This document shows, piece by piece, positions 17,634 to 25,537 of a DNA stretch of 64,000 nt. The DNA is from DAIPJH01 sp036770365 (GTDB lineage Bacteria > Pseudomonadota > Alphaproteobacteria > Rickettsiales > UBA998): assembly GCA_036770365.1 (NCBI GenBank), contig DAIPJH010000005.1, forward strand, positions 93,618-157,617. The letters run 5' to 3'. The translations under genes and the position numbers were made by a program. A model generated the notes under the pieces. It worked only from the letters and a program-made list of their open reading frames with translations, ran no database searches and had not been told where the DNA came from. Every line of letters begins with the position of its first letter. Positions within the stretch are counted from its first letter, which is position 1.

Positions 17634-18212
17634 TCATATTTTCAGTAACCGCGCCACCATAGCCGCAGCCAAGGCTTCAGGATTATCTTCACCTACAATC
17701 TCAAACTTACCTTGTACGACAAGGATAGTGATCCCATGTATCCCCGACCAAAGTAAACGCGCAGTCACGCGAGCGTCATGCGTAGATTGCCCCACCGTAT
17801 GCTGCACTGCTTCTTCTAACATAATAAAAAAACGATCCATTTTCACCTGATACCACTCAGGAATAGTCACCCCCTCAGGCAAATGATGCTCAAACAACGC
17901 AAGCCATCGCTTAGGATGCATCAACGCAAACTCTAAATAACCTTTTGCTAAGGCTTCTATCGTATGTGGATGTGACGCGGTACACATCTGCAAATATTCA
18001 AACCACACATCCAGCGTCCGCGCATTCAATTGCAAGATATAACCATCTAAACTTCCGAATACATGATAAAGTGTTCCCACCGTATATCCCATCCGTGCCG
18101 CTACCCCCCGCGCACTTAAACCCGCAAGCCCCTGCTCACACAAAATGGCTTCCCCACACATAAGCGCAAGATTTTTTAATTCTTCTTTGTTATGATCTGA
18201 CCGCCGCGCCAT
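17634..18212 (-). CDS. TetR/AcrR-family transcriptional repressor
   Basis: A 192-residue regulator with an N-terminal helix-turn-helix (about 24-52: GLAGLSARGVAARMGYTVGTLYHVF) and a C-terminal ligand domain resembling the WHG/TetR_C_33 group (HPKRWLALFEHHLPEG). It is divergent from a lipid-related gene set beginning at 18517. Two tandem TTGAAC-type palindromes lie 26-65 bases before its start, the usual place for autoregulation. The ligand may be a lipid or acylated molecule given the neighbours, but that is inference. Confidence 0.9.
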   Translation of the reverse strand: MARRSDHNKEELKNLALMCGEAILCEQGLAGLSARGVAARMGYTVGTLYHVFGSLDGYILQLNARTLDVWFEYLQMCTASHPHTIEALAKGYLEFALMHPKRWLALFEHHLPEGVTIPEWYQVKMDRFFIMLEEAVQHTVGQSTHDARVTARLLWSGIHGITILVVQGKFEIVGEDNPEALAAAMVARLLKI

Positions 18213-18237
18213 GCTACTTATCCTTTATCGCCCCATA

Positions 18238-18277
18238 ATTGAACAATGTACAATTTATTTATTGAACAATGTTCAAT
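18238..18277. promoter_or_regulatory. Tandem palindromic operator for the TetR repressor
   Basis: ATTGAACAATGTTCAAT at 18261-18277 is an almost perfect palindrome. ATTGAACAATGTACAAT at 18238-18254 is the same with one base changed. The centres are 23 bases apart, about two helical turns. The TGAAC-N-GTTCA shape is typical of TetR operators. Confidence 0.72.
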
Positions 18278-18318
18278 TATGGTATATAACATAAATAAAA
18301 TAAGAAAAAAACACTAAA

Positions 18319-18366
18319 AACGAAAACGCAGTTTTCGTCATTGTGAGGAGTATAACAACAAAGCAA
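18319..18366. repeat. GTCATTGTGAGGAG-type dispersed repeat
   Basis: CGAAAAC-GCA-GTTTTCG forms a seven-base hairpin and is followed by GTCATTGTGAGGAGTATAAC and AACAAAGCAA. The layout (hairpin plus GTCATTG...AAAGCAA) matches dispersed repeats I know from other alphaproteobacterial genomes. Confidence 0.6.
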
Positions 18367-18516
18367 GCCAACCCCTTCTCCCTTGATGGAAAAAATAGGA
18401 TGAAGGTGACGCTTAAATAAGCTCCCCTCGCCCTACCCTATCCTCGTGTAAAGAAAAGGTTATAACTAAATTGCTTCATACCTCAAAAGTGACCCCAACC
18501 CTTAGGATATACACAC

Positions 18517-19536
18517 ATGCACACCATCCCACTCATCGACATCCGCAACAATACCCCACTCACTCTGGTAGAAATGTTTCCTGAAAAAGCTATAAAACTT
18601 GTCAATGCAAGCCGTGACACGCTTGGTGTCTTCTCACACATTCTTAGTTATGCTCTCCTACCTATCGGTGATAAATTGGGTACGTCATGGTTAGAAAAAA
18701 CCAACAATCCCTATAAAGATGAAATTTTTGCTTACCAAGCCGCACTGAGTACCAAAGGCATTATCGCCCTCAATCTTTGCTATGAATGGGGCTGCACCAG
18801 CAGCGTCCACCAATTTGACGCATCTCCCATCTTAACCCGCGTACTTGATTGGCCATTCCCTGCACTCGGTGAAAACATGGTGGTCGCTCACCAATCAGGC
18901 ATAGCGGGAGATTTCCACAATATCACATGGCCAGCAGTGAGCGGGATGTTTACAGGTATTGCTAAAGGTCGCTTTGCTTGCGCTCTCAATCAAGCTCCGA
19001 TGCGCCGCCATCTTTGGGGTAATGTCATCACAGATTGGATCAAGAATCGCCAAGATACTTTCCGCTCGGATGCGCTGCCTCCCGCACATTTACTCCGCCA
19101 TGTCTTTGAAACTGCACCTGATTATGAGACGGCAAAACATATGCTGTGTGAAGTTCCAATCGCCTTACCCGTCATCTATATTTTGTCTGGTGTAAAAGAA
19201 GGCGAGGGCTGCGTAATTGAACGTTTAGAAAATGACTATGCCGTGCGCGAGCTGCATCAAGGCAATGTCACCGCCGCAAATCATTTTGAAAGTTATCTCA
19301 ATAGTGTCGGTCATGGTTGGTTACCCAGATCAATCTGTACAGTCAAAAGCCACCACCGCTCACAATGCGCTAAAAACCTCACAGAAAACGAAGTGAAACA
19401 GGGATTTGATTGGTTCAAATCCCCTATCGCCAACCCACTCAGTCGCCTCGCCTTGAAAGCCAATGCTGCACTTGGTACGTTAGAATTGATTGGTACAGAG
19501 GGAGATAAACAAATTACAGAGTGTTTTGTATTATAA
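18517..19536 (+). CDS. Acid-ceramidase/NAAA-like N-terminal-nucleophile hydrolase
   Basis: A 339-residue protein. C93 in YEWGCTSSVHQ followed by TRVLDWPFP (R108, D111) matches the catalytic Cys-Thr-Ser and Arg/Asp pattern of the acid ceramidase and N-acylethanolamine amidase group within the linear amide hydrolases. In those enzymes Cys becomes N-terminal by self-cleavage, and they release fatty acids from amides. No signal peptide is obvious. An asparagine pair occurs in FACALNQAPMRRH. Downstream on the same strand lie an LplT-like transporter and a fused Aas, so the product may be fatty acid fed to acyl-ACP synthetase. Substrate is unknown; penicillin or bile-salt amidase activity is possible. 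Confidence 0.7.
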   Translation: MHTIPLIDIRNNTPLTLVEMFPEKAIKLVNASRDTLGVFSHILSYALLPIGDKLGTSWLEKTNNPYKDEIFAYQAALSTKGIIALNLCYEWGCTSSVHQFDASPILTRVLDWPFPALGENMVVAHQSGIAGDFHNITWPAVSGMFTGIAKGRFACALNQAPMRRHLWGNVITDWIKNRQDTFRSDALPPAHLLRHVFETAPDYETAKHMLCEVPIALPVIYILSGVKEGEGCVIERLENDYAVRELHQGNVTAANHFESYLNSVGHGWLPRSICTVKSHHRSQCAKNLTENEVKQGFDWFKSPIANPLSRLALKANAALGTLELIGTEGDKQITECFVL

Positions 19537-19656
19537 ATGCTCACTTTTCACCTCCATTATTAAAGAAGCTGAGAATGAGGACACTTAAACAAAGATCTCT
19601 CTCACCCTAACTCTCTCCCACAAAGAGAAGAGGAATAAAACGAATAGGAAAAGATT

Positions 19657-20931
19657 ATGCTCATCACAACACGCCGTTTTGCTCCTTTGTTCCTCACCCA
19701 ATTTTTAGGGGCGATGAACGACAACCTACTCAAAAACGCGCTCGTCATGCTAGTAACGTTCAGACTTGCCGAGCAGCTCGGCGACAGCACACAAATGCTG
19801 GTCACACTTGCGGCAGGCATTTTTATTCTGCCTTTCTTTCTCTTTTCCGCCACCGCAGGGCAGCTCGCGGATAAATATGATCGCGCCAAACTCACACGCA
19901 TCATCAAGCTCACCGAAATTGTCATCATGGCAGTCGCAACACTCGGATTTTATACCCAACACGTGACCTTACTGATGGTCGCACTGTTTGCGATGGGAAC
20001 ACATTCAACCTTTTTCGGCCCGATTAAATACGCACTCTTACCACAACACCTTAAAGATGGGGAACTGATGGCCGGTAATGCGCTGATTGAAGCAGGAACA
20101 TTCTTAGCTATTTTAGTAGGCACAATTTTGGGGGGACTCGTCATCACCCAAACCGACAGCATGATGCCACTATGCGCACTCTTGCTAGGGATTGCCACAC
20201 TTGGCTACCTCACCAGCCGCTTCATTAGCGTTGCCCCCGCTCCTGCCCCTCATCTATCCATCAACAAAAACATCTTCAAAGAAACGCTACATATCATCCA
20301 TTTTGCTAAAGCAAATAAGCGTGTTTTCCGCTGTATTTTAGGAATTTCGTGGTTTTGGTTTGCAGGTGCAACCTACCTCTCACAATTCCCTAATTTCGTC
20401 AAACTCACCCTCCACGCGGACGCAACCGTCGTCACCTTACTGCTCACCATCTTTTCAGTAGGCATTGGTATTGGTTCAGGGTTATGCAACGCCCTACTCA
20501 AAGGTGTCATCTCCAGCCGTTATGTCCCTCTCGCCGCACTCGGCATGGCAGTCTTTGGTGTCGATTTATACTTTGCCAGCACCACAGAAAGCATCACGAG
20601 TCTCGGCGGCGGACTCCTCACCTTCACCCAATTCCTCCATGTAGAAGGAAGCGTACGCATCCTCTTTGATTTAGGCAGCATTGCCTGTTTTGCAGGTCTC
20701 TATATCGTCCCACTCTACGCCATCATGCAGCATGATAGCGATCCACGACTTCGCGCCCGCATCATTGCCGCCAATAACGTCATCAACGCTTTATTCATGG
20801 TTGGCTCAGCGATTCTCACCATGCTCTTACTCTCGCAACACTGGACAGTCCCTCATGTATTCTTACTCACTGCTGGACTCAACATCATTGCTGCCGCCTA
20901 TATAAAAGGAATAACCAAAAGAAGTACCTAA
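19657..20931 (+). CDS. lplT: LplT-like lysophospholipid transporter, major facilitator family
   Basis: A 424-residue protein with about twelve transmembrane segments. It begins TRRFAPLFLTQFLGAMNDNLLKNAL, and FFGPIKYALLPQHL follows in the third-fourth helix region; both are hallmarks of the LplT group that flips lysophospholipids inward across the inner membrane. The next gene encodes Aas, the enzyme that re-acylates them, the same pairing as in E. coli lplT-aas (reversed in some lineages by gene fusion). The 120-base gap before it contains a CTCTCTCACCCTAACTCTCTCCC pyrimidine stretch. Specificity is inferred from context. Confidence 0.85.
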   Translation: MLITTRRFAPLFLTQFLGAMNDNLLKNALVMLVTFRLAEQLGDSTQMLVTLAAGIFILPFFLFSATAGQLADKYDRAKLTRIIKLTEIVIMAVATLGFYTQHVTLLMVALFAMGTHSTFFGPIKYALLPQHLKDGELMAGNALIEAGTFLAILVGTILGGLVITQTDSMMPLCALLLGIATLGYLTSRFISVAPAPAPHLSINKNIFKETLHIIHFAKANKRVFRCILGISWFWFAGATYLSQFPNFVKLTLHADATVVTLLLTIFSVGIGIGSGLCNALLKGVISSRYVPLAALGMAVFGVDLYFASTTESITSLGGGLLTFTQFLHVEGSVRILFDLGSIACFAGLYIVPLYAIMQHDSDPRLRARIIAANNVINALFMVGSAILTMLLLSQHWTVPHVFLLTAGLNIIAAAYIKGITKRST

Positions 20932-21024
20932 AAAGCTTTTGATTCTGTTTTGGTACAGCCAAAACTCACTCCTCCCACAAAGGGAGAGAGAATTTAAAAA
21001 TCTCTAAACCTCTAGGATTCCGAT

Positions 21025-23178
21025 ATGCTCAAACTTATCCTCCGCTCACTCCTCACCCTCCTCTACCGCGTGGAAATTCATGGGTTAGAGCATTACAAAC
21101 AAGCAGGTGATCGCGTACTTTTGATTGCCAATCACACCTCCTTTTTGGACGCCGCATTGATTGCGGCTTTCATGCCTGAGAAAATCACCTTTGCAATCAA
21201 TTCGCATATCGCGCAAAAATGGTGGATACGTCCATTGCTGAGTCTAGTCGATGCCCTACCACTCGATCCAACCAACCCAATGGCAACCAAAACCCTGATT
21301 GACCGCCTCAAACATGACGGCAAATGTATGATTTTCCCTGAAGGACGCATCACCGTCACAGGTGCATTGATGAAAATCTACGAAGGACCTGGAATGATCG
21401 CCGATAAAGCTGGGGCAAAGATTCTTCCCATTCGCATTGACGGCGCGCAATATACCCCTCTTTCACGCCTGCGCGGCAAGGTACGCCTGCGCATGTGTCC
21501 AAAGGTGTTTCTCACCATTCTACCACCCTGCGATTTCAAAATACCCGAAGAAATCAAGGGGCGCAAACGCCGCCATATGGCAAGCGCAAAACTCTATGAT
21601 GTGATGTCAGAAATGATGTTTGAAACCAGCATGAATGACCATACGTTGTTTGAGTCGCTGATTGATGCAATACACGTACATGGCTATGATCATTTGGTCA
21701 TTGAAGACATTGCCCGCAAACCTCTTTCTTACGGAAAGTTTATTACACGCTGCTTTACGCTTGGTCGCGTGATCATGCGCACATTCGCGGCCCAAACCAC
21801 CATTGGCATACTCCTACCCAACGCCGCCAACACGATTGTTACTTTTTTTGCCCTCCACGCTTATGGCAAAACTCCCGCCATGCTCAATTTCACTGCAGGC
21901 AGCGCGCCGCTTGCCTCAGCCTGCACCGCTGCAGACATCAAAACCATTCTCACCTCACGCCGCTTCATCGAAATGGCAAAACTCGATAAGGTCATTGCAG
22001 AACTGAAGCAAAATCCAAACATCGCTATCATCTATCTTGAAGACTTACGAAATGAGGTCAGATTTGAAGATAAACTCATCGGATTTCTTGCCTCACTGAT
22101 GCCACACTTCACTTACCTTCAGAACGCACCAAAAACCAACGCAGATGACCCTGCCGTTATTTTATTTACCTCAGGCTCAGAAGGCACACCCAAAGGTGTG
22201 GTGCTTTCTCACCGCAACATCCAAGCCAACCGCAACCAAATCTCAGCGCGTGTCGATTTTGGCCCGACCGATATCGTCTTTAACTGCCTACCTATGTTTC
22301 ATTCCTTCGGACTCACAGGCGGCACACTTTTGCCACTACTTTCTGGGCTACGCGCATTCTATTATCCATCTCCGCTACATTACCGCATTGTGCCAGAACT
22401 CGTTTATGACACTAACGCCACCATCATGTTCGGCACGGACACCTTCCTCAGCGGCTATGCACGCTTCGCCCATCCTTACGACTTCCATTCGCTGCGCTAC
22501 ATTTTTGCAGGCGCAGAAAAACTCAAAGAAGAAACTCGCAAAGTCTATTCTGAAAAATACGGTGTACGCATTTTTGAAGGCTACGGCGCAACCGAAACCG
22601 CACCCGTACTCGCGGTCGGCACTGCCATGCACAATAAAAATGGTACAGTTGGTCGCTTGATGCCTGCAATTGATTACAAACTTGAAGAGGTCGCAGGCAT
22701 CTTAGAGGGCGGCAAATTGTGGGTCAAAGGTCCTAATGTCATGCTCGGCTACCTCCGCGCCGAAAAAGCAGGCATACTCGACCCCCTCACAGACGGCTGG
22801 TACGATACAGGCGATATTGTCACCGTTGACGAAGAAGGCTATGTCAGCATTCAGGGGCGCACCAAAAGATTCGCCAAAATCGCAGGCGAGATGGTCTCAC
22901 TCCAAGCCGTAGAAACCACCGTCAGCCAGCTCTATCCGAATGCACTACATGCAGCAGTCACTTTACCTGATGATAAAAAAGGTGAACAGATTATCCTCCT
23001 CACGACGCAACAAGACGCAAACCGTGAAGCCATCATGAAGCATTTTAAGGAACAAAAACTCCCTGAACTCGCCATACCCAAAACCGTGATGGTGGTGGAT
23101 GCAATACCGCTACTTGGTACGGGTAAAATTGATTATGTCGGAGCGAAAAACCTCGCTACACAGTTTACTGCATCATAA
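21025..23178 (+). CDS. aas: Fused lysophospholipid acyltransferase/acyl-ACP synthetase Aas
   Basis: A 717-residue two-domain protein. Residues about 1-190 are a PlsC-type acyltransferase with HX4D as NHTSFLD (H37, D42) and FPEGRITVTG. From about 200 it is an AMP-forming acyl-activating enzyme with the P-loop ILFTSGSEGTPKG near residue 378, YGATETAP, and YDTGDIV. The lysine near the C-terminus is in LLGTGKIDY. Together they activate free fatty acids on ACP and re-acylate 2-acyl-lysophospholipid. It follows lplT and the Ntn hydrolase on one strand, so the three may form a membrane-lipid repair or scavenging operon. Confidence 0.93.
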   Translation: MLKLILRSLLTLLYRVEIHGLEHYKQAGDRVLLIANHTSFLDAALIAAFMPEKITFAINSHIAQKWWIRPLLSLVDALPLDPTNPMATKTLIDRLKHDGKCMIFPEGRITVTGALMKIYEGPGMIADKAGAKILPIRIDGAQYTPLSRLRGKVRLRMCPKVFLTILPPCDFKIPEEIKGRKRRHMASAKLYDVMSEMMFETSMNDHTLFESLIDAIHVHGYDHLVIEDIARKPLSYGKFITRCFTLGRVIMRTFAAQTTIGILLPNAANTIVTFFALHAYGKTPAMLNFTAGSAPLASACTAADIKTILTSRRFIEMAKLDKVIAELKQNPNIAIIYLEDLRNEVRFEDKLIGFLASLMPHFTYLQNAPKTNADDPAVILFTSGSEGTPKGVVLSHRNIQANRNQISARVDFGPTDIVFNCLPMFHSFGLTGGTLLPLLSGLRAFYYPSPLHYRIVPELVYDTNATIMFGTDTFLSGYARFAHPYDFHSLRYIFAGAEKLKEETRKVYSEKYGVRIFEGYGATETAPVLAVGTAMHNKNGTVGRLMPAIDYKLEEVAGILEGGKLWVKGPNVMLGYLRAEKAGILDPLTDGWYDTGDIVTVDEEGYVSIQGRTKRFAKIAGEMVSLQAVETTVSQLYPNALHAAVTLPDDKKGEQIILLTTQQDANREAIMKHFKEQKLPELAIPKTVMVVDAIPLLGTGKIDYVGAKNLATQFTAS

Positions 23179-23423
23179 CCCGTTCTATGAAGATTGTGTG
23201 ACATTAGACCGCCATCCATTGAGTACAAGCACGATAAATGTTATGCTATACGTTCCTTCTTTGAATTTATTGCTTGCAATGTTTCATCGATGAAGGGCTA
23301 GCCCGCTTGGTATGTTTTGCTGTGTGGGTTTTCCCTCATAGTAAAACATATCAGCGGTTTTTTCATTCTGATGGCACTCCTTACCCTTAACTAGGAACGC
23401 TATCATATCGTCAGGAGACGAGC
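23179..23423. other. Intergenic region before the small CxxC protein
   Basis: This 245-base gap has GGGCTAGCCC at 23294-23303 and an inverted repeat (TATGTTTTGCT...AGTAAAACATA, about 23311-23350). No gene or RNA is recognised. Confidence 0.5.
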
Positions 23424-23633
23424 ATGTGTAATCCCTACGAACGAGATTGCAAAGATAAAAAAGAACCTGTTGATCCACGTTTTGTTGTACCTGGGTACAA
23501 AGACTTACCAGCAGATTTCTTTGTTCGAAAAGAACCTCCACCTCCTGCACATCCCATGTACTATTGTAGGACCTGCGAGGCTTTAACCCCTAGCAGCGGA
23601 CCCTACATCAGGAGGTGCATGATTTGCAGCTAA
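23424..23633 (+). CDS. Small zinc-ribbon-like protein, function unknown
   Basis: A 69-residue protein with paired cysteines C48-x2-C51 and C65-x2-C68 (YYCRTCEAL... and RRCMICS), which suits a small zinc ribbon. The centre is proline-rich (KEPPPPAHP). A good ribosome-binding site (AGGAGA, about seven bases before ATG) and a strong rho-independent terminator right after the stop show a real single-gene unit. No family is recognised; a nucleic-acid-binding or regulatory role is possible but unproven. The two other cysteines, C2 and C9, may or may not matter. Confidence 0.7.
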   Translation: MCNPYERDCKDKKEPVDPRFVVPGYKDLPADFFVRKEPPPPAHPMYYCRTCEALTPSSGPYIRRCMICS

Positions 23634-23638
23634 CACTA

Positions 23639-23664
23639 AACTCCACTTCGGTGGAGTTTTTTTT
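23639..23664 (+). terminator. Rho-independent terminator of the small CxxC gene
   Basis: AACTCCAC, a TTCG tetraloop and GTGGAGTT form a perfect eight-base stem followed by six further Ts, beginning six bases after the TAA. Confidence 0.93.
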
Positions 23665-23678
23665 ATACCATAGCAACA

Positions 23679-25232
23679 TTAACCAAGCATCTTCCCAATC
23701 AGCGCAGCCGTTTCCTTCACACCGTAAAGCGCGGCAAACGACCCCATACGTGGACCTTGCGTAGAACCAAGCAACACCTCATACATGCACGAAAACCATG
23801 CGCGTAGTGGCTCAAACCCATGATCTGTACCGATACGATAAATCTCGGTTTGAAGCGCATCTGCATCCGCGCCACCCGTCCAATTTTCCAATACGGTTTT
23901 AAGCTCCAACAAAGCCGCACGTTCTTTATCATCCGCAATGCGGTATTTTTTCTCAGGCTTGACGAAATCATGATAATACTTCACCGCGAACTGTGCCAAA
24001 TGGTCAAGCATTGGGCTGTTCTCGGGTGTTGCACCCTTCGCATAATTGCTAATAAACCCCCACAATACAGACTTATCTTCTGGATTACATGCACTCGCCA
24101 AATTGAGTAGCAAACCAAATGTCAACCCCGCTACTTCTAACTTTGGTGGATTGCCTGAATGGATATGCCACACAGGATTTTCCACCTGCACCGTTTCATC
24201 TTGCTCAAAATATTTCTGCGAAAAAGTAAGGTATTCATCCACCGCTTTTGGAATCACATCAAAATAAAGACGCTTCGCCTTGCGCGGTTGTTGGAACATA
24301 TACAACGCAAGCGATTCTTGCGGTGCATAAGTAAGCCACTCTTCTATCGTCAAACCATTACCTTTGGATTTTGAAATCTTTTGCCCGACATTATCAAGAA
24401 ATAATTCATACGAAAAACCCTCAGGCGCAGGCGCACCCAAAATCTTACAAATCTGCGCTGACAACACCACCGAAGGCGTTAAATCCTTACCGTTCATTTC
24501 ATAATCCACACCCAGAGCCGCCCAGCGCATCGCCCAGTCTGCTTTCCATTGGCATTTCACCGCGCCACCTGTGACCATCGTCGTCACTTCTTCACCATCA
24601 TCATTAATATAAGTAATTGTGCCTACGGCTGCGTCCGTCTTGATCACTTTTGCTTGCAGTACACGACCTGTTTTCGGACATACTGGCAAAAATGGACTGT
24701 AAGTTTCGCGGCGTTCGTTACCCAAGCTTGGCAACATCACGTCCAGCACCGCGTCGTAATGTTTAAGTATATTAAGCAACGTCGCATCAAATTCACCTGA
24801 AGTATAACAATCCGTTGCACTCTTGAATTCATATTCAAAACCAAAGCTATCTAAAAACGCGCGCAACCGTGCATTATTATGCGCACCAAAGCTATCATGC
24901 GTACCAAACGGGTCAGGCACTTTCGTCAAAGGCTTGCCCAAATGCTCTACCATCATCTCACGATTAGGTATATTCTCAGGCACTTTACGAAACCCGTCCA
25001 TATCATCAGAGAAACAAATAAGACGTGTAGGAATATCAGATAATTGCGAAAACGCATGACGCACCATCTGCGTACGCGCCACTTCGCCAAATGTCCCAAT
25101 ATGTGGCAAACCCGAAGGGCCGTAACCTGTTTCAAACAACACATAACCCTTCGCAGGTGGCACAGCTTTATAACGCTCCACCAATTTTGCAGCTTCTTCA
25201 AAGGGCCATGCTTTGTAAGCGATATCCGTCAT
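23679..25232 (-). CDS. lysK: Lysyl-tRNA synthetase, class I
   Basis: A 517-residue class I enzyme that charges tRNA-Lys. The HIGH box is HIGT in GYGPSGLPHIGTFGEV (44-47) and the KMSKS box is KISKSKGNG near residue 285. Class I LysRS is the archaeal type, found in alphaproteobacteria, spirochaetes and few other bacteria, so it supports the class assignment. It ends 15 bases after the terminator of the convergent small gene. A short gap upstream leads to the divergent SPOR gene. Confidence 0.96.
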   Translation of the reverse strand: MTDIAYKAWPFEEAAKLVERYKAVPPAKGYVLFETGYGPSGLPHIGTFGEVARTQMVRHAFSQLSDIPTRLICFSDDMDGFRKVPENIPNREMMVEHLGKPLTKVPDPFGTHDSFGAHNNARLRAFLDSFGFEYEFKSATDCYTSGEFDATLLNILKHYDAVLDVMLPSLGNERRETYSPFLPVCPKTGRVLQAKVIKTDAAVGTITYINDDGEEVTTMVTGGAVKCQWKADWAMRWAALGVDYEMNGKDLTPSVVLSAQICKILGAPAPEGFSYELFLDNVGQKISKSKGNGLTIEEWLTYAPQESLALYMFQQPRKAKRLYFDVIPKAVDEYLTFSQKYFEQDETVQVENPVWHIHSGNPPKLEVAGLTFGLLLNLASACNPEDKSVLWGFISNYAKGATPENSPMLDHLAQFAVKYYHDFVKPEKKYRIADDKERAALLELKTVLENWTGGADADALQTEIYRIGTDHGFEPLRAWFSCMYEVLLGSTQGPRMGSFAALYGVKETAALIGKMLG

Positions 25233-25537
25233 AATTGATTACTCTTCACGATAAAATGATAAGGGCGAAAGATGTACCGCAACTCCCCCAGCAACACAAT
25301 CATGTTTGTCACTATGAAACATTTTTTCGTCAAAATAGGGCTATCCTGTGAAAGAAAATACAGATTTTAATGAAAACGTAACTTTTTTCTTTAACATTTA
25401 GACGGTATTGCTATTATCCTAAGGTCTTGCACATTGCGCAAGATGTTAACCAATGTGTATCCTTTCCCTACACATCATTGAAGAACTGCCCATCAAATGG
25501 AATTATCCATTTGTACTATAATAATTTTGGAGTTATC
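25233..25537. promoter_or_regulatory. Divergent intergenic region and structured leader of the SPOR gene
   Basis: The 305-base gap between lysK and the SPOR gene ends in three small hairpins in a row: TCTTGC...GCAAGA (25425-25443), TGTGTA...TACACA (about 25453-25474) and AAATGGA-ATTA-TCCATTT (25495-25512). TTTTGGAG follows as ribosome-binding site. It could be a structured 5' leader; no known riboswitch is recognised. Confidence 0.4.

Larger units (their letters stand above)
18213..18516. other. Intergenic region, TetR gene to lipid block
   Basis: This 304-base gap holds the tandem operator (18238-18277), an AT-rich stretch, the repeat at 18319-18366 and a pyrimidine-rich segment (CCCCTTCTCCC, CCCCTCGCCCTACCC). 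No convincing hexamer pair was found for the gene at 18517 and no RNA gene is seen. Confidence 0.6.

Noticed and set aside
17546..17634. Possible extra gene between ftsK and the TetR gene
   Set aside because: The gap is about 90 bases with no frame of coding quality; a pyrimidine-rich stretch is all that is seen.
19560..19650. CTCTCTCACCCTAACTCTCTCCC stretches before the LplT-like and Aas genes as regulatory sites
   Set aside because: They are low-complexity pyrimidine runs (also 20960-21000 and 18370-18440) typical of dispersed repeat remnants; no consistent spacing to a start was found.
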